A stretch of DNA of 33,422 nt, from NCBI GenBank assembly GCA_029781095.1, contig JAKOXM010000022.1, positions 1-33,422 on the forward strand, read 5' to 3'. Source of the DNA: Bacteroidota bacterium (GTDB taxonomy: Bacteria; Bacteroidota; Bacteroidia; Chitinophagales; Saprospiraceae). Below, piece after piece: positions 1 to 8,348 of this stretch. The first letter of the stretch is position 1. Every line of letters starts with the position of its first letter. The notes under the pieces are model-generated. The model saw only the letters and a program-made list of their open reading frames with translations. It did not search any database and had not been told where the DNA came from. Both the position numbers and the translations under genes were made by a program.

Positions 1-1098
1 GTCTATCACGTGCAGTTTGTCTACTGAAGAATTGCTGCAAATGTAAATCTTGCCGTCGGGGGCTATTTGAGGATGGTAAAAATTGGTAATGAGCGGCGAC
101 TCAAAACCGTCGTGTTCGGCAACAAGGATTTCGCTCGCCTCCACATCTGCCGCTGTGAGATCGTATTGCAACACGCTTAAAGTATTGGTCAGGTATAAAA
201 ACCTGGAATTCGGAGAAACAGAGACTCCCGTACTGGCAAGGCCTGTTTTAAATATTCTGTGATAATTACTTAATAAACCCTCGCATCGGTCAAAATCAAA
301 AATATCGAGATAAGTGCCGATAACATTACTCACACCATTCATCCGAACGTACTTCGACCCGTCCGGAGAGAAAACCGCTTGCCCGCTATTGGAGATCAGG
401 TTGTCTCCCAGCGCTTGAAGCGGAAAAGTGTCGATCCCCGCAGGCGTCAGCAGGTAGCGGAAAAAAGCGGACCGGTCGAATTTCGGCAGCAATATCCACC
501 AGTCGCGCCCGTTCGCGTGGCGGGTGGCGGTGATCTTGCCGTAACACAGGGTGTCCTGGAGCAACACCTTGTTTTTCACGATGACCTTGCCCAAGCCGCC
601 GTTTTGAGACATATCCACGATCGAATAAAAACAGCGGTATATCTGAGTATATGCATAAGGTGTGGGGGCAAAGGTCGCAACCTCGTGTATCATGTAATAC
701 AAATGATCGTTGCCGGGAAGTGGCAGGATCAATACTCCTTGAGATAGTCGGTCTTGCGGCACAGTGTTGTCTGGGTTCAACTTTAACCCGTTCATCATGG
801 TGTCATTGGCATAACTCGACACATAAACACCGTTGGTGTAAAAAAGCAACTCACCCATTTCATCGCACATTACGGCGTTCGTTATATCGCAATCCATGTA
901 CCGGTCCTCCCTGGTTATGGTCGGCGGCATGGTATTAAAATCGATACGCGTGCCGCCGAACCAGTCGTTTCCGCTGTAACTCTGGTAGCCCATGAGCCAG
1001 ACGTAGTCGTGTTTGGGTGCGGTGAGAAGGGTTTGGGCGCGTACGGGCGCTGCCGGGAGAATAAACAGGAAGGCAAAAAACAGGAAAGTCGGTCGCAT
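1..1098 (-). CDS. Secreted propeller-like repeat protein (C-terminus beyond window)
   Basis: The frame is open from an ATG at 1098 to the window edge, 366 codons without a stop, so the C-terminal part is missing. It begins with a signal peptide (MRPTFLFFAFLFILPAAPVRAQ). Later segments such as FSPDGSKYVRMNG, VSVSPNSRFLYLTNT and IAPDGKIYICSNSSVDKLHVID are typical of secreted Bacteroidota proteins with WD40/PD40-like beta-propeller blades, many of which end in a T9SS or gliding-motility C-terminal domain. That tail cannot be seen here. The specific function is unknown; an outer-surface structural or adhesive role is inferred. Residues 29-104 are duplicated in inverted orientation at 4341-4568. 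The gene lies 63 bp downstream of the beta-helix gene on the same strand, but a terminator-like hairpin separates them. Confidence 0.8.
   Translation of the reverse strand, partial: MRPTFLFFAFLFILPAAPVRAQTLLTAPKHDYVWLMGYQSYSGNDWFGGTRIDFNTMPPTITREDRYMDCDITNAVMCDEMGELLFYTNGVYVSSYANDTMMNGLKLNPDNTVPQDRLSQGVLILPLPGNDHLYYMIHEVATFAPTPYAYTQIYRCFYSIVDMSQNGGLGKVIVKNKVLLQDTLCYGKITATRHANGRDWWILLPKFDRSAFFRYLLTPAGIDTFPLQALGDNLISNSGQAVFSPDGSKYVRMNGVSNVIGTYLDIFDFDRCEGLLSNYHRIFKTGLASTGVSVSPNSRFLYLTNTLSVLQYDLTAADVEASEILVAEHDGFESPLITNFYHPQIAPDGKIYICSNSSVDKLHVID
787..1014 (-). repeat. Inverted duplicate, intact arm
   Basis: This part of the propeller-like gene encodes residues 29-104. It matches 4341-4568 on the opposite strand over 76 codons with no insertion or deletion; by my count 61 of 76 residues are identical. 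The two arms face each other across about 3.3 kb containing the beta-helix gene. They are too diverged to be a recent copy. Confidence 0.8.
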
Positions 1099-1114
1099 GA
1101 GCAAAAAGTTGAAA

Positions 1115-1143
1115 GGGTGTTGCCCGTTTGCAGGACAACACCC
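1115..1143 (-). terminator. Likely intrinsic terminator of the beta-helix gene
   Basis: An 8-bp perfect stem (GGGTGTTG with CAACACCC) and a 13-nt loop lie 18 bp past the stop of the minus-strand gene at 1162. Read on the minus strand, the hairpin is followed by TTTCAACTTTTT, a broken T-tract. It probably separates the beta-helix gene from the downstream propeller gene, although some read-through is plausible. Confidence 0.5.
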
Positions 1144-1161
1144 GTCGTGAATTAAAGTAAT

Positions 1162-4014
1162 TTAGCGGGTAACAACCAGTTTTTTTACGGCACGGAGGCC
1201 GCTTTCAGCCCGGAAACGCAGTAAATACAAGCCCGGGACGTATTCCTTGGTGGATAGTTCCCAGGCGCTGTCTTTTTCTCCCAACCATCTCACGTCGATC
1301 AGCCTTCCGAAGGCATCCGTAATTTCCACTTTCCAATTTTCCGTTCCGCCGCCGGTGTGCCGGATTTGTACGTACTCGCGCGCGGGGTTGGGGAAAACGG
1401 CAAACAAAGGGTCGTCATAAAAAGCAGGAGCCTCGATGACCCCTTCCCTCGTTTCGGCATATCCGCATATTTCATCGTCGTCAAAATACCGCAAGGAACC
1501 GTCGAATGCGAGTATGCTTCGTGCCCTGAAAACGGCATTTCCGCCGAGGGCGGGGCATTGAGCGGCGATGTCTTCCAGCGTCGCCTGTTCCGTTGCGGTA
1601 AGCGCATTCCTTCCCTGGAGGATTGAGTTCAGATAAATTCCGTTTACCAATCGTTCATTTTCCTGAAAAATTTCGAAAGTTGCAATCGTGTTGTTGTTCG
1701 TCAGCGTTTGGCCTGCGAGGGTATCGCGGTTTGCCGTTAATGTTGCCGATATACCGTCCGCTACGTTCCACAAAGAATCAATGCGCATTTGAAGCGACCA
1801 TTTCGCCGCTGCGTCCTGTTGTACGGAATAAAAAGTGAGCGACGACAGCGGTATCCGGGCCAGTGAATCCAATTGTTTTTTACACGAAGATATACCGGCG
1901 AATAAAGAGGACAGGTGCTGATAGGTAGCGGTATCCACTTGCAATAATTGTTCTATGGACTGGTCTATAGCCGTAAATTCTCCAACCGGCGTAATACTTT
2001 GGGCTGCATGGAATTGCTGCAGATCGGTCGATTGGTTGAGCAAAGCCGGCATGTCGCTCAACCTGCGGTAAAGCAAGCGTTTTAAAATCCAGTTCATGTT
2101 GGGCGCATAGACGGAAGGAAAGACCAGCGAATCCCTGGCAATATCCAATCCGAAATCTCCGATGGTATCGTTTGTTATTCCGTCAGGGGTCCCAATCATA
2201 CATAAAGGGTCGCAGGAGAACGGGGTGCCGCTGCCGAGGTAAAACCAGGGGTAACCGGGGGTGCCCGGTGTTTGAAAGCTCTCCGGGAAATAGGGAAAAA
2301 GATTTGTATGAACTTCGAAACGAGAATATTCCAGTTGAGCCGGAAGCCCTTCATGTATGGCCGTAATGCTGCCGAAGGGCCCGAACCAGCTATTTCCCTT
2401 GTGCAACTGGACATTGGAATTGCCGAGCGAGCCGAAGATCGCATCGGGGGCCATCCAAAAACCCCGACTGTTTTGTATCATAGCATTCCCTCTGACGTTC
2501 GTGTTCAGGTTGGGCGAGCCCGAACAAACACCCGTGAATCGAAAACCGGTACGTGTTTTATGGGAGTAATTACAGGTATACTCCGAGCCTGTTGTGGAGC
2601 TTATCCTGTAACTGGTGTTCGACTGCGTATTTCCCCCGGGTACACCTGAAACGGCATTGCAGACCAGGAAGCAATCCTTTCCGTTATCTAATTGGATACC
2701 GCTTCTTGTATTTGCCAGATCAAATGTCACGTGATTGCCGCTTATACGATACCCCATTATGGAATTTGCCGCAATACCTAAATTTGCGCCAAAGGCATAG
2801 ATGAAATTGTCGACGACATCCCTGGTTGTATTCGGCGATATATTCGGGTCTTCATTTATGGCAATCCCGACGCCTTTGACGGGGTCGGAGGAGCTTAGTT
2901 CGTCTACGTGAATCTCGTTATCACGCACCGATAGCGACAACGCTTCCTGGTTTTGCCAGAGGTCTATGCCGATGTTGTCGCAGTAAATGTAATTATTGGA
3001 AATAGAAATAATGCGTTCGAAACCGGTTTCTATCCGGAAACTGGTATTGACCCCTGTCATGGTTAATTTTGTTGCAGTAAGGTTTGAAATATTTGCATAC
3101 AACCCTGTCGGGACGTTCAAAAAAGCGGGGTCGGCGAGGTTCAATCCCCATCCCGTTATGTTCAGGTCGCTTGCATGGGCATACACTCCATAGCCGTTGA
3201 CGAGTGCATAGGAGGCATTACTCGTACCGATGTCGTGTATTTTACAACTGTTGATCGTTGCTATAGCGCCCTCCAGAATAATTCCGTTCGCCATGTGGTG
3301 AAAGACATTGGCATGAGACAGGTTGCCATCTCCGATGACAAGACCGCTCAGAAAGCTCAATTGTACTCCTGCGGCAGAAATATCGCCGGGATTAGTCGTT
3401 TGGCCGTTGTATTTGGGAAGCAGGGTCAGCCCTTCGCAGTAAAATTCATTGGAATGAAATGCGGTCAGAGGGCTTGCAATATTGAAGAAAGGATTGGCAT
3501 ATGACTGGCCGACGCCAATAAAGTTTTTTTTGAAAGTATTACCTACTATATGAACTGCCGCATTGGCGGCGCCCGGAACCCCTGTGGAAAGACCGATAGC
3601 AAATTCGGCATCGGCGATTGTATTTCCGGTAAAAATCAGGGCGCCTCCGTTTTCCACTCCAATTCCTTTCCACATAGCAGTACAGCCGTGTAAGTTGCTG
3701 TTCTCGATTTCGAGGTTTCCGCCATTGTTAATTTTGATAAAAGAGCCCGGGTACATTTTAATTTCCATATTTTGCATGAGATAATTGCCGGCGGCGGCAT
3801 CGACTACAAGCGTACCGTCTATGGAGAGGCAGGCATTATTTACCCCTCCTCCCGGCAGGCCGCTTTGCGACAGCAATATAGAATTGCCGACGATGGTGTA
3901 AGCGATGCCGGTTCCTCCACAGTTACAGGACTCCTGGGATCGCGCGTAGTTGGTAAAAAGCAACAGTATAAAAAGGAGGAATCGGGTTTTAATTATTCCT
4001 GTGCGGGGGGGCAA
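1162..4014 (-). CDS. T9SS-sorted right-handed beta-helix surface protein
   Basis: This is a 950-residue exported protein. After a hydrophobic leader (TRFLLFILLLFTNYARSQ) come about 600 residues of short strand-turn repeats rich in N, G and I (for example GGNLEIENSNLHGC, GGALIFTGNTIADAEFAI), as in right-handed parallel beta-helix (pectate-lyase-like) proteins. A more helical region follows (about 640-800). The last 84 residues are a type A T9SS sorting domain: FAVFPNPAREYVQI, then VEITDAFGRLID, then YVPGLYLLRFRAESG and the basic end KKLVVTR. It should cross the outer membrane by T9SS and be attached or released outside. The ligand or substrate is unknown, and no polysaccharide-lyase catalytic set was recognised. 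The start is odd: no ATG occurs in frame, the only usable upstream codon is TTG at 4014, and an in-frame TGA lies at 4018-4020. Confidence 0.85.
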   Translation of the reverse strand: MPPRTGIIKTRFLLFILLLFTNYARSQESCNCGGTGIAYTIVGNSILLSQSGLPGGGVNNACLSIDGTLVVDAAAGNYLMQNMEIKMYPGSFIKINNGGNLEIENSNLHGCTAMWKGIGVENGGALIFTGNTIADAEFAIGLSTGVPGAANAAVHIVGNTFKKNFIGVGQSYANPFFNIASPLTAFHSNEFYCEGLTLLPKYNGQTTNPGDISAAGVQLSFLSGLVIGDGNLSHANVFHHMANGIILEGAIATINSCKIHDIGTSNASYALVNGYGVYAHASDLNITGWGLNLADPAFLNVPTGLYANISNLTATKLTMTGVNTSFRIETGFERIISISNNYIYCDNIGIDLWQNQEALSLSVRDNEIHVDELSSSDPVKGVGIAINEDPNISPNTTRDVVDNFIYAFGANLGIAANSIMGYRISGNHVTFDLANTRSGIQLDNGKDCFLVCNAVSGVPGGNTQSNTSYRISSTTGSEYTCNYSHKTRTGFRFTGVCSGSPNLNTNVRGNAMIQNSRGFWMAPDAIFGSLGNSNVQLHKGNSWFGPFGSITAIHEGLPAQLEYSRFEVHTNLFPYFPESFQTPGTPGYPWFYLGSGTPFSCDPLCMIGTPDGITNDTIGDFGLDIARDSLVFPSVYAPNMNWILKRLLYRRLSDMPALLNQSTDLQQFHAAQSITPVGEFTAIDQSIEQLLQVDTATYQHLSSLFAGISSCKKQLDSLARIPLSSLTFYSVQQDAAAKWSLQMRIDSLWNVADGISATLTANRDTLAGQTLTNNNTIATFEIFQENERLVNGIYLNSILQGRNALTATEQATLEDIAAQCPALGGNAVFRARSILAFDGSLRYFDDDEICGYAETREGVIEAPAFYDDPLFAVFPNPAREYVQIRHTGGGTENWKVEITDAFGRLIDVRWLGEKDSAWELSTKEYVPGLYLLRFRAESGLRAVKKLVVTR

Positions 4015-4276
4015 AAATCAGAAAGCCCAAAGGCGACGGGCTTAAGCGGCGTTTTACGTTAAATCTCTCAATAAATGAGTTCATGAACAATTGATCGCTT
4101 TTTGTCATGGCAAAATAGTTTAAATATTATTGAAAAATAGAATCCGTAATTCTAACAAACAATAGATAATGCCTTGCTACAACTCTTACTGGATGCTCTG
4201 ATAATCGGCTATAAAGTTAGTTCAGATTATAAATCGATGCCGGACTTTAACATCGAACTTTCAAAACATTCATGCC
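4015..4276. other. AT-rich spacer between the beta-helix gene and the pseudogene
   Basis: This AT-rich stretch contains no supported gene. On the minus strand an ATG at 4084 opens a 31-codon frame that runs across the C7 tract (4005-4011) one base out of phase with the beta-helix gene. TATTTTG on the minus strand near 4110-4116 loosely resembles a Bacteroidota -7 box, but no matching -33 element is visible. Confidence 0.4.
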
Positions 4277-4595
4277 ATGCGTCTGTCAATCGTATTTCCC
4301 ATAGTGTTGTTGGTACTCCTCCAGGCCCGTTTTCTTGCCTAAACAAGATTACATCTGGCTGATGGACTACCAGAGTTACACCGGAAACGACTGGTTCGGC
4401 GGCACCCGCATCGATTTCAACACCATGCCGCCTACCATTGCGAGAGAAGACCGCGATATGGATTTTAATATTACAAATCCAGTAATGTCTGATGAACTGG
4501 GAGAGTTGCTTTCTTACACCAATGACGTTTAAGTGTCGAGTTTTGCCAACGACACCATGATGAACGGCGGGAAATGTATCAAGGTGGCAAATTAG
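4277..4595 (+). pseudogene. Broken, truncated copy of the propeller gene's 5' end
   Basis: An ATG at 4277 opens a signal peptide (MRLSIVFPIVLLVLLQARFLA) that stops at TAA 4340-4342. The continuing homologous sequence (PKQDYIWLMDYQSYTGNDWF) is in another frame from about 4335, so a frameshift or small deletion separates the leader from the body. That frame hits TAA at 4530-4532, exactly where the intact copy at 1-1098 has a Tyr codon (YTNGVYVSS there, YTNDV-stop-VSS here). Similarity continues to ANDTMMNG and ends at about 4568, and the frame closes at TAG 4593. Only about 100 of more than 366 codons remain. Two independent lesions and truncation make it a pseudogene rather than a sequencing slip. 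Confidence 0.85.
4341..4568 (+). repeat. Inverted duplicate, degenerate arm
   Basis: This is the partner of 787-1014 on the other strand, equal in length at 228 bp. The sequence diverges abruptly after the MMNG codons, which marks the duplication or deletion breakpoint near 4568. Confidence 0.8.
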
Positions 4596-4608
4596 GCCGA
4601 AGGAATAC

Positions 4609-5574
4609 TCAAAATGGCAACTCCAGCGTATCCACTTCCACGGAATACCCCGAAAAATTGCCGTAGCCGTTTTCTACATTGTTATAAACGGCGTCGGGAT
4701 CGCTCAGCGGCAGGTTGCTGCCCTGCCTGGCGATTGACAGATGGTACTTGTAAAACTCTTCGGAAAGGGTGCGCCATTCGAGGTATATGCGGCGCGGTTT
4801 TTCGTTTTCGCCCGGCTTGTACGGTATCCTCGCGTCGAGATACAGCGTATTATCGTCCGGGTTCTGGTCGCTCCAGAATTTTTCGTTGATCAGCACAACA
4901 GGTTCGGCGAGATCGTACAACAGGGAAAGCGTGCGGCCGTCGGCAGAATAGTTGGTCGACAAGCCTTCGTAGGTAAAATCGGTCACCCACTGACCGTTAA
5001 CGTTTTGCAACACGTCGATATCGTGTTTGAGACCGAATGCAAAATATCGTTTTTCGGCAGGCAATTGGCTGAGGTGCAGCTCCAGCGGGACGTTTAGCAG
5101 CACCCGGCCGTCACTTAATGGCGTTTCACTGATTTTTTCCGGGTCAATATGGACAGGCGACAACGGATAAAATGCCGGCACGGCGCTCGAGGCCGAAGCT
5201 AGTGGCAAGCCATCGATGCGGGCGGTGATGGAGTAGGTAACCCCGGGCTCCGCAAAATCGCGGCTCTCCCAGTAAAGCTGCCCGTCGTCCGAATATGTCT
5301 TGAACAGTTTGTCGATAAATGCGCCCTCCTTGGCAAGCGTGACGTCCACTTTTTCAGGAATAACGGGATCGCCGGAATCATATACCTGCTGGCTGAGCGA
5401 CACTTTTACCTTGAACGGCTCTCCGGTGGTAAAATGAGAAATTGCGACGATTTTGGTCTCCTCTTCCGGCAAATTGATAAACACCTCCTGCGCGCATCGG
5501 GCGAAGAAGAAGGAGGTAACCAGTATTAACTTCAGGATATGGGTATGCGCGCTTTTCAATGCCTGACGGATCAA
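4609..5574 (-). CDS. DUF4249 family outer-membrane-associated lipoprotein
   Basis: This is a 321-residue exported protein. Its hydrophobic leader ends in FFARC at residue 27, a plausible but atypical lipobox because Arg precedes the Cys. The domain layout is that of DUF4249: an Ig-like first half (ETKIVAISHFTTGEPFKVKV, DSGDPVIPEKVDVTL, EPGVTYSITARIDG) and a second half with YLEWRTLSEEFYKYHLS and the terminal VENGYGNFSGYSV motif. DUF4249 genes typically follow TonB-dependent receptor genes in Bacteroidota. Here the start is 50 bp after the receptor stop, so the two are almost certainly co-transcribed. A role as a surface accessory lipoprotein of the receptor is inferred from this pairing. The ligand is unknown. 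Confidence 0.85.
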   Translation of the reverse strand: MIRQALKSAHTHILKLILVTSFFFARCAQEVFINLPEEETKIVAISHFTTGEPFKVKVSLSQQVYDSGDPVIPEKVDVTLAKEGAFIDKLFKTYSDDGQLYWESRDFAEPGVTYSITARIDGLPLASASSAVPAFYPLSPVHIDPEKISETPLSDGRVLLNVPLELHLSQLPAEKRYFAFGLKHDIDVLQNVNGQWVTDFTYEGLSTNYSADGRTLSLLYDLAEPVVLINEKFWSDQNPDDNTLYLDARIPYKPGENEKPRRIYLEWRTLSEEFYKYHLSIARQGSNLPLSDPDAVYNNVENGYGNFSGYSVEVDTLELPF

Positions 5575-5624
5575 GACCCAAAGGTCATAATTTTTCGGAC
5601 AACCGTCAAATTCACTTTTGCCGT

Positions 5625-8279
5625 TTACAGTTTTATTTCATACCTGAAAATGGGTAAAACCGGCAGCAGGGTGTACTGTATTGCTTTCCCCTTCTCTCCG
5701 CTGCGGCCATCGACGTACAGATAGAAGGGATTGTAGCGGTTGTAGACATTGTAAACGCCGATCTGGAACCCGTGCTGCACCCTGCCGGAGGTAAAATGGG
5801 CATTGAGCGCCAGGTCGAGGCGGTGGTAATCGGGCAGGCGGTAGCCGTTTACTTCGGTAAAAACGAATACGTCGCGTTTGATCTCGTTGCCCGGCGTCTG
5901 GTGCGTGTATTTGACGCCGGCAAGCGTGATCGGGTTGCCGGTAGCGAATGCCCAGACGACATCTGCCGAAAGCCAGGAAGTGATCCGCTGGTTAACGGTT
6001 ATTTTCAGATCGTGCCGCCGGTCATACCGGAAAGGAAATGATTGGCCGGAATTGATCTCGGGAAAACGGCGGGTCGTTTTCGATAGTGCGTATGAAATCG
6101 AACCTGTTGTATTGCCGGTCGTCCTTTCAATGCTTACCTCCAGCCCCTGGCTTTGCCCGATGCCTGCCGCAATGCGGTCTTCCCAGCCACTGGCATCTTC
6201 CGCGCCGCCGGTGACCAGCGCATCGTTGGAAGTAAGAAAGGTCAGCACCCTGTCCAGTCGTTTATAGTACGCTTCTGCCTGCCAGCTCCAGCCCCGGCGT
6301 TCCCGCCCGATTCCGGCTGATAGCTGCCATACCTGTTCCGGGGGCACTTTTTGGGTGGTCGGAACCCACAATTCGAATGGCAGGCTTATGTTAAAAGAAC
6401 CAATCTGGTGCAGATATTGCGTGTTGCGATGGTATCCCGCCCACTGCCTCCAGCCGCGCGGACCGCTGTGCTGTATCCGGAATCTTGGCAACAGCGCTCT
6501 GTAGTTGATATTTCTGATCTGAAAAGCCGAGCCGTTGAGGCCGGCCTCGATTCGGAGATATTTTGCCGGCTTTATTTCGGCATCCAGATACGCTTCGGCC
6601 TCGTCGGCGCCAATTCGTTCGTTGTTGTCCAGGATATTGGCAAGCGAATCGATGGAAGTCGGCGACTGCCCGGGCTGGAGGAAGTTTACAGAGATGGCGC
6701 CGGGTCTGAAATCGTGCAGGGTATACGATAATCCCCAGCGCAGGGTAAGCAGCTCGGACGGGTAATAAGTGAAATCGGTTTTGCCCGACCAATCCCTTAT
6801 AAATGTCTGATATAGAAGGCCATAGTCGGCCAGGGTGCTCTTTTTCCCGTTTGCGTACAGGAAGGAAGAATTAAATGCCAGTTGACTTTGGTAGTAAAAA
6901 CGGCTGTACCGGATTGTGGTATTGGTAAACAGGTCTTTGCTCAATACGTGGTTCCAGCGAAATGCCGCGATCGTATTGCCCCAGTCGGAGTTGATGGTAT
7001 ACCGGTCGGTTTGCAGGCCGTCCGGATCGTCGTACGGCTGATCGAACTGGTTGTTGAACACGTCGCCGCCATAGTAATAGCTGAAGTAAAAACGGTCGCG
7101 GTCGGATGCGGTAAAGTTCAGTTTTAAATTAAAATCATAAAACCGGTAGCCGGCGTTGTCGCCGGAAAAATTGACGAGGTCGCCGCGTTTGCTGAAAAAC
7201 TTTATCCAGGGACCGAAATAAGTGCTGCGGCCCGCAAAAAGAAAAGCCGCCCGGTCTCGGACGATGGGACCTTCCGCAGAAACGGAACTGGCGAAGAGGC
7301 CGGCGGATGCGTTCGCATGGTATTGCCGCTGGTCGCCGTCGCGTGTGCGGATATCGACGACCGAGGAAGCACGGCCACCGTAGCGTGCGGGAAAATCGCC
7401 TTTCCAGAGACGCGCGTTGCTTACCATCGACGGATTGAAAATGGAAAACAGACCCAGCGCATGGCCCGGGTTGTACACCGGCACATCGTCCAGCAGGATA
7501 AGATTTTGATCGGCATTGCCGCCGCGCACATGCATGCCGCCGACGCCGTCTACACCGGTTTGTACGCCCGTTTGATAGGCCGCAGTGCGGAGAAGGTCGG
7601 CCTCTCCGCCCGGCATCGGCAGTGCGTGAAGTTCGTTGAGCGACAAATTGCTCTGACTTTCAATGCTTTGGAGCGAGCGCTCGGTGGCAGGCAGGGCAAA
7701 TATCTCCACCTCCGGCAATTCGCTGTTCGTACGCATTTTGATCGTGGAAAACCGGTCTCCCGTAAGCAGTATGTTCAGATTTTCATTTTTATATCCGATA
7801 TACGAGACCGCTATTTTTTGCTCGCCTTCCTCCAGTTTCAGGCTGAAAAACCCGAATTCGTTGCTCACCGCGCCGACACCTTTTTCCGAAAGGGACCGGA
7901 TGCTGGCCCCCATCAGCCGTTCGCCGGTTTCCGCGTCCTGTATATAGCCGCTGAGCGTATACCTCGGCGTTCGTTTGAAAAAAACGACCTGATCGTCCAC
8001 GACCTTAAAGGATACCCTGGCGCAGGCGCTGATTTTTTCCAGAATGGAAATAAAAGACTCGTTTCTGGCGGCAATATCAACGGGCGGGCAGCGACTAAAG
8101 AAACGGTCGCTGAATACGATGTTTATGTTGGTCTGGCGGCTGAGTTGAACAAGGGCATCGGCGGGCGGGCAGGCTTTGCACTCGAAATCAACCGTTTGCG
8201 GCAACGTTTGTTGCGCTGAAACGGTTATTGCCATGCTCCAGGTGATAAAAATAAAAAGCGCCTTGACTTGATTCACCAT
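5625..8279 (-). CDS. TonB-dependent receptor with STN and carboxypeptidase-regulatory-like domains
   Basis: This 884-residue outer-membrane receptor has, in order: a signal peptide (to about residue 22); an STN/secretin-TonB short N-terminal domain (about 30-100, ALVQLSRQTNINIVFSDRFF) of the kind that contacts a FecR-type anti-sigma factor; a CarboxypepD_reg-like domain (about 107-190, LSGYIQDAETGERLMGASI, FGFFSLKLEEGEQKIAVSYIGY); a plug (VGGMHVRGGNADQNLILLDD, VYNPGHALGLFSIFNP); and a long beta-barrel ending in an aromatic/hydrophobic strand (PVLPIFRYEIKL). STN plus adjacent sigma and FecR genes indicates a transducing receptor that both imports a ligand and signals its presence. The substrate is not determinable. 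No SusD partner is present, and the DUF4249 lipoprotein downstream may take that place. Confidence 0.93.
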   Translation of the reverse strand: MVNQVKALFIFITWSMAITVSAQQTLPQTVDFECKACPPADALVQLSRQTNINIVFSDRFFSRCPPVDIAARNESFISILEKISACARVSFKVVDDQVVFFKRTPRYTLSGYIQDAETGERLMGASIRSLSEKGVGAVSNEFGFFSLKLEEGEQKIAVSYIGYKNENLNILLTGDRFSTIKMRTNSELPEVEIFALPATERSLQSIESQSNLSLNELHALPMPGGEADLLRTAAYQTGVQTGVDGVGGMHVRGGNADQNLILLDDVPVYNPGHALGLFSIFNPSMVSNARLWKGDFPARYGGRASSVVDIRTRDGDQRQYHANASAGLFASSVSAEGPIVRDRAAFLFAGRSTYFGPWIKFFSKRGDLVNFSGDNAGYRFYDFNLKLNFTASDRDRFYFSYYYGGDVFNNQFDQPYDDPDGLQTDRYTINSDWGNTIAAFRWNHVLSKDLFTNTTIRYSRFYYQSQLAFNSSFLYANGKKSTLADYGLLYQTFIRDWSGKTDFTYYPSELLTLRWGLSYTLHDFRPGAISVNFLQPGQSPTSIDSLANILDNNERIGADEAEAYLDAEIKPAKYLRIEAGLNGSAFQIRNINYRALLPRFRIQHSGPRGWRQWAGYHRNTQYLHQIGSFNISLPFELWVPTTQKVPPEQVWQLSAGIGRERRGWSWQAEAYYKRLDRVLTFLTSNDALVTGGAEDASGWEDRIAAGIGQSQGLEVSIERTTGNTTGSISYALSKTTRRFPEINSGQSFPFRYDRRHDLKITVNQRITSWLSADVVWAFATGNPITLAGVKYTHQTPGNEIKRDVFVFTEVNGYRLPDYHRLDLALNAHFTSGRVQHGFQIGVYNVYNRYNPFYLYVDGRSGEKGKAIQYTLLPVLPIFRYEIKL

Positions 8280-8294
8280 GTTTGTAGAAACGAT

Positions 8295-8338
8295 GGCGCA
8301 AGTTAAGGCGCTGCGCCGAAACGGGGTAAAAAACCCGT
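8295..8338 (-). promoter_or_regulatory. Small hairpins in the fecR-receptor spacer
   Basis: Two short dyads lie in the 69-bp spacer between fecR and the receptor: a 6-bp stem (8295-8300 with 8312-8317) and ACGGG/CCCGT (8321-8325 with 8334-8338) enclosing a T-run on the minus strand. They could partially attenuate transcription or protect mRNA ends. There is no direct evidence for either. Confidence 0.25.
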
Positions 8339-8348
8339 CGCGGACGTA

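Noticed and set aside
935-1141. 68-codon minus-strand frame
   Set aside because: It overlaps, in another frame, the signal peptide and first codons of the propeller-like gene, whose open frame continues to the window edge.
7317-8219. 300-codon open frame on the plus strand
   Set aside because: It lies wholly antisense to the TonB receptor N-terminal half, which has clear domains; it shows no recognisable protein features.
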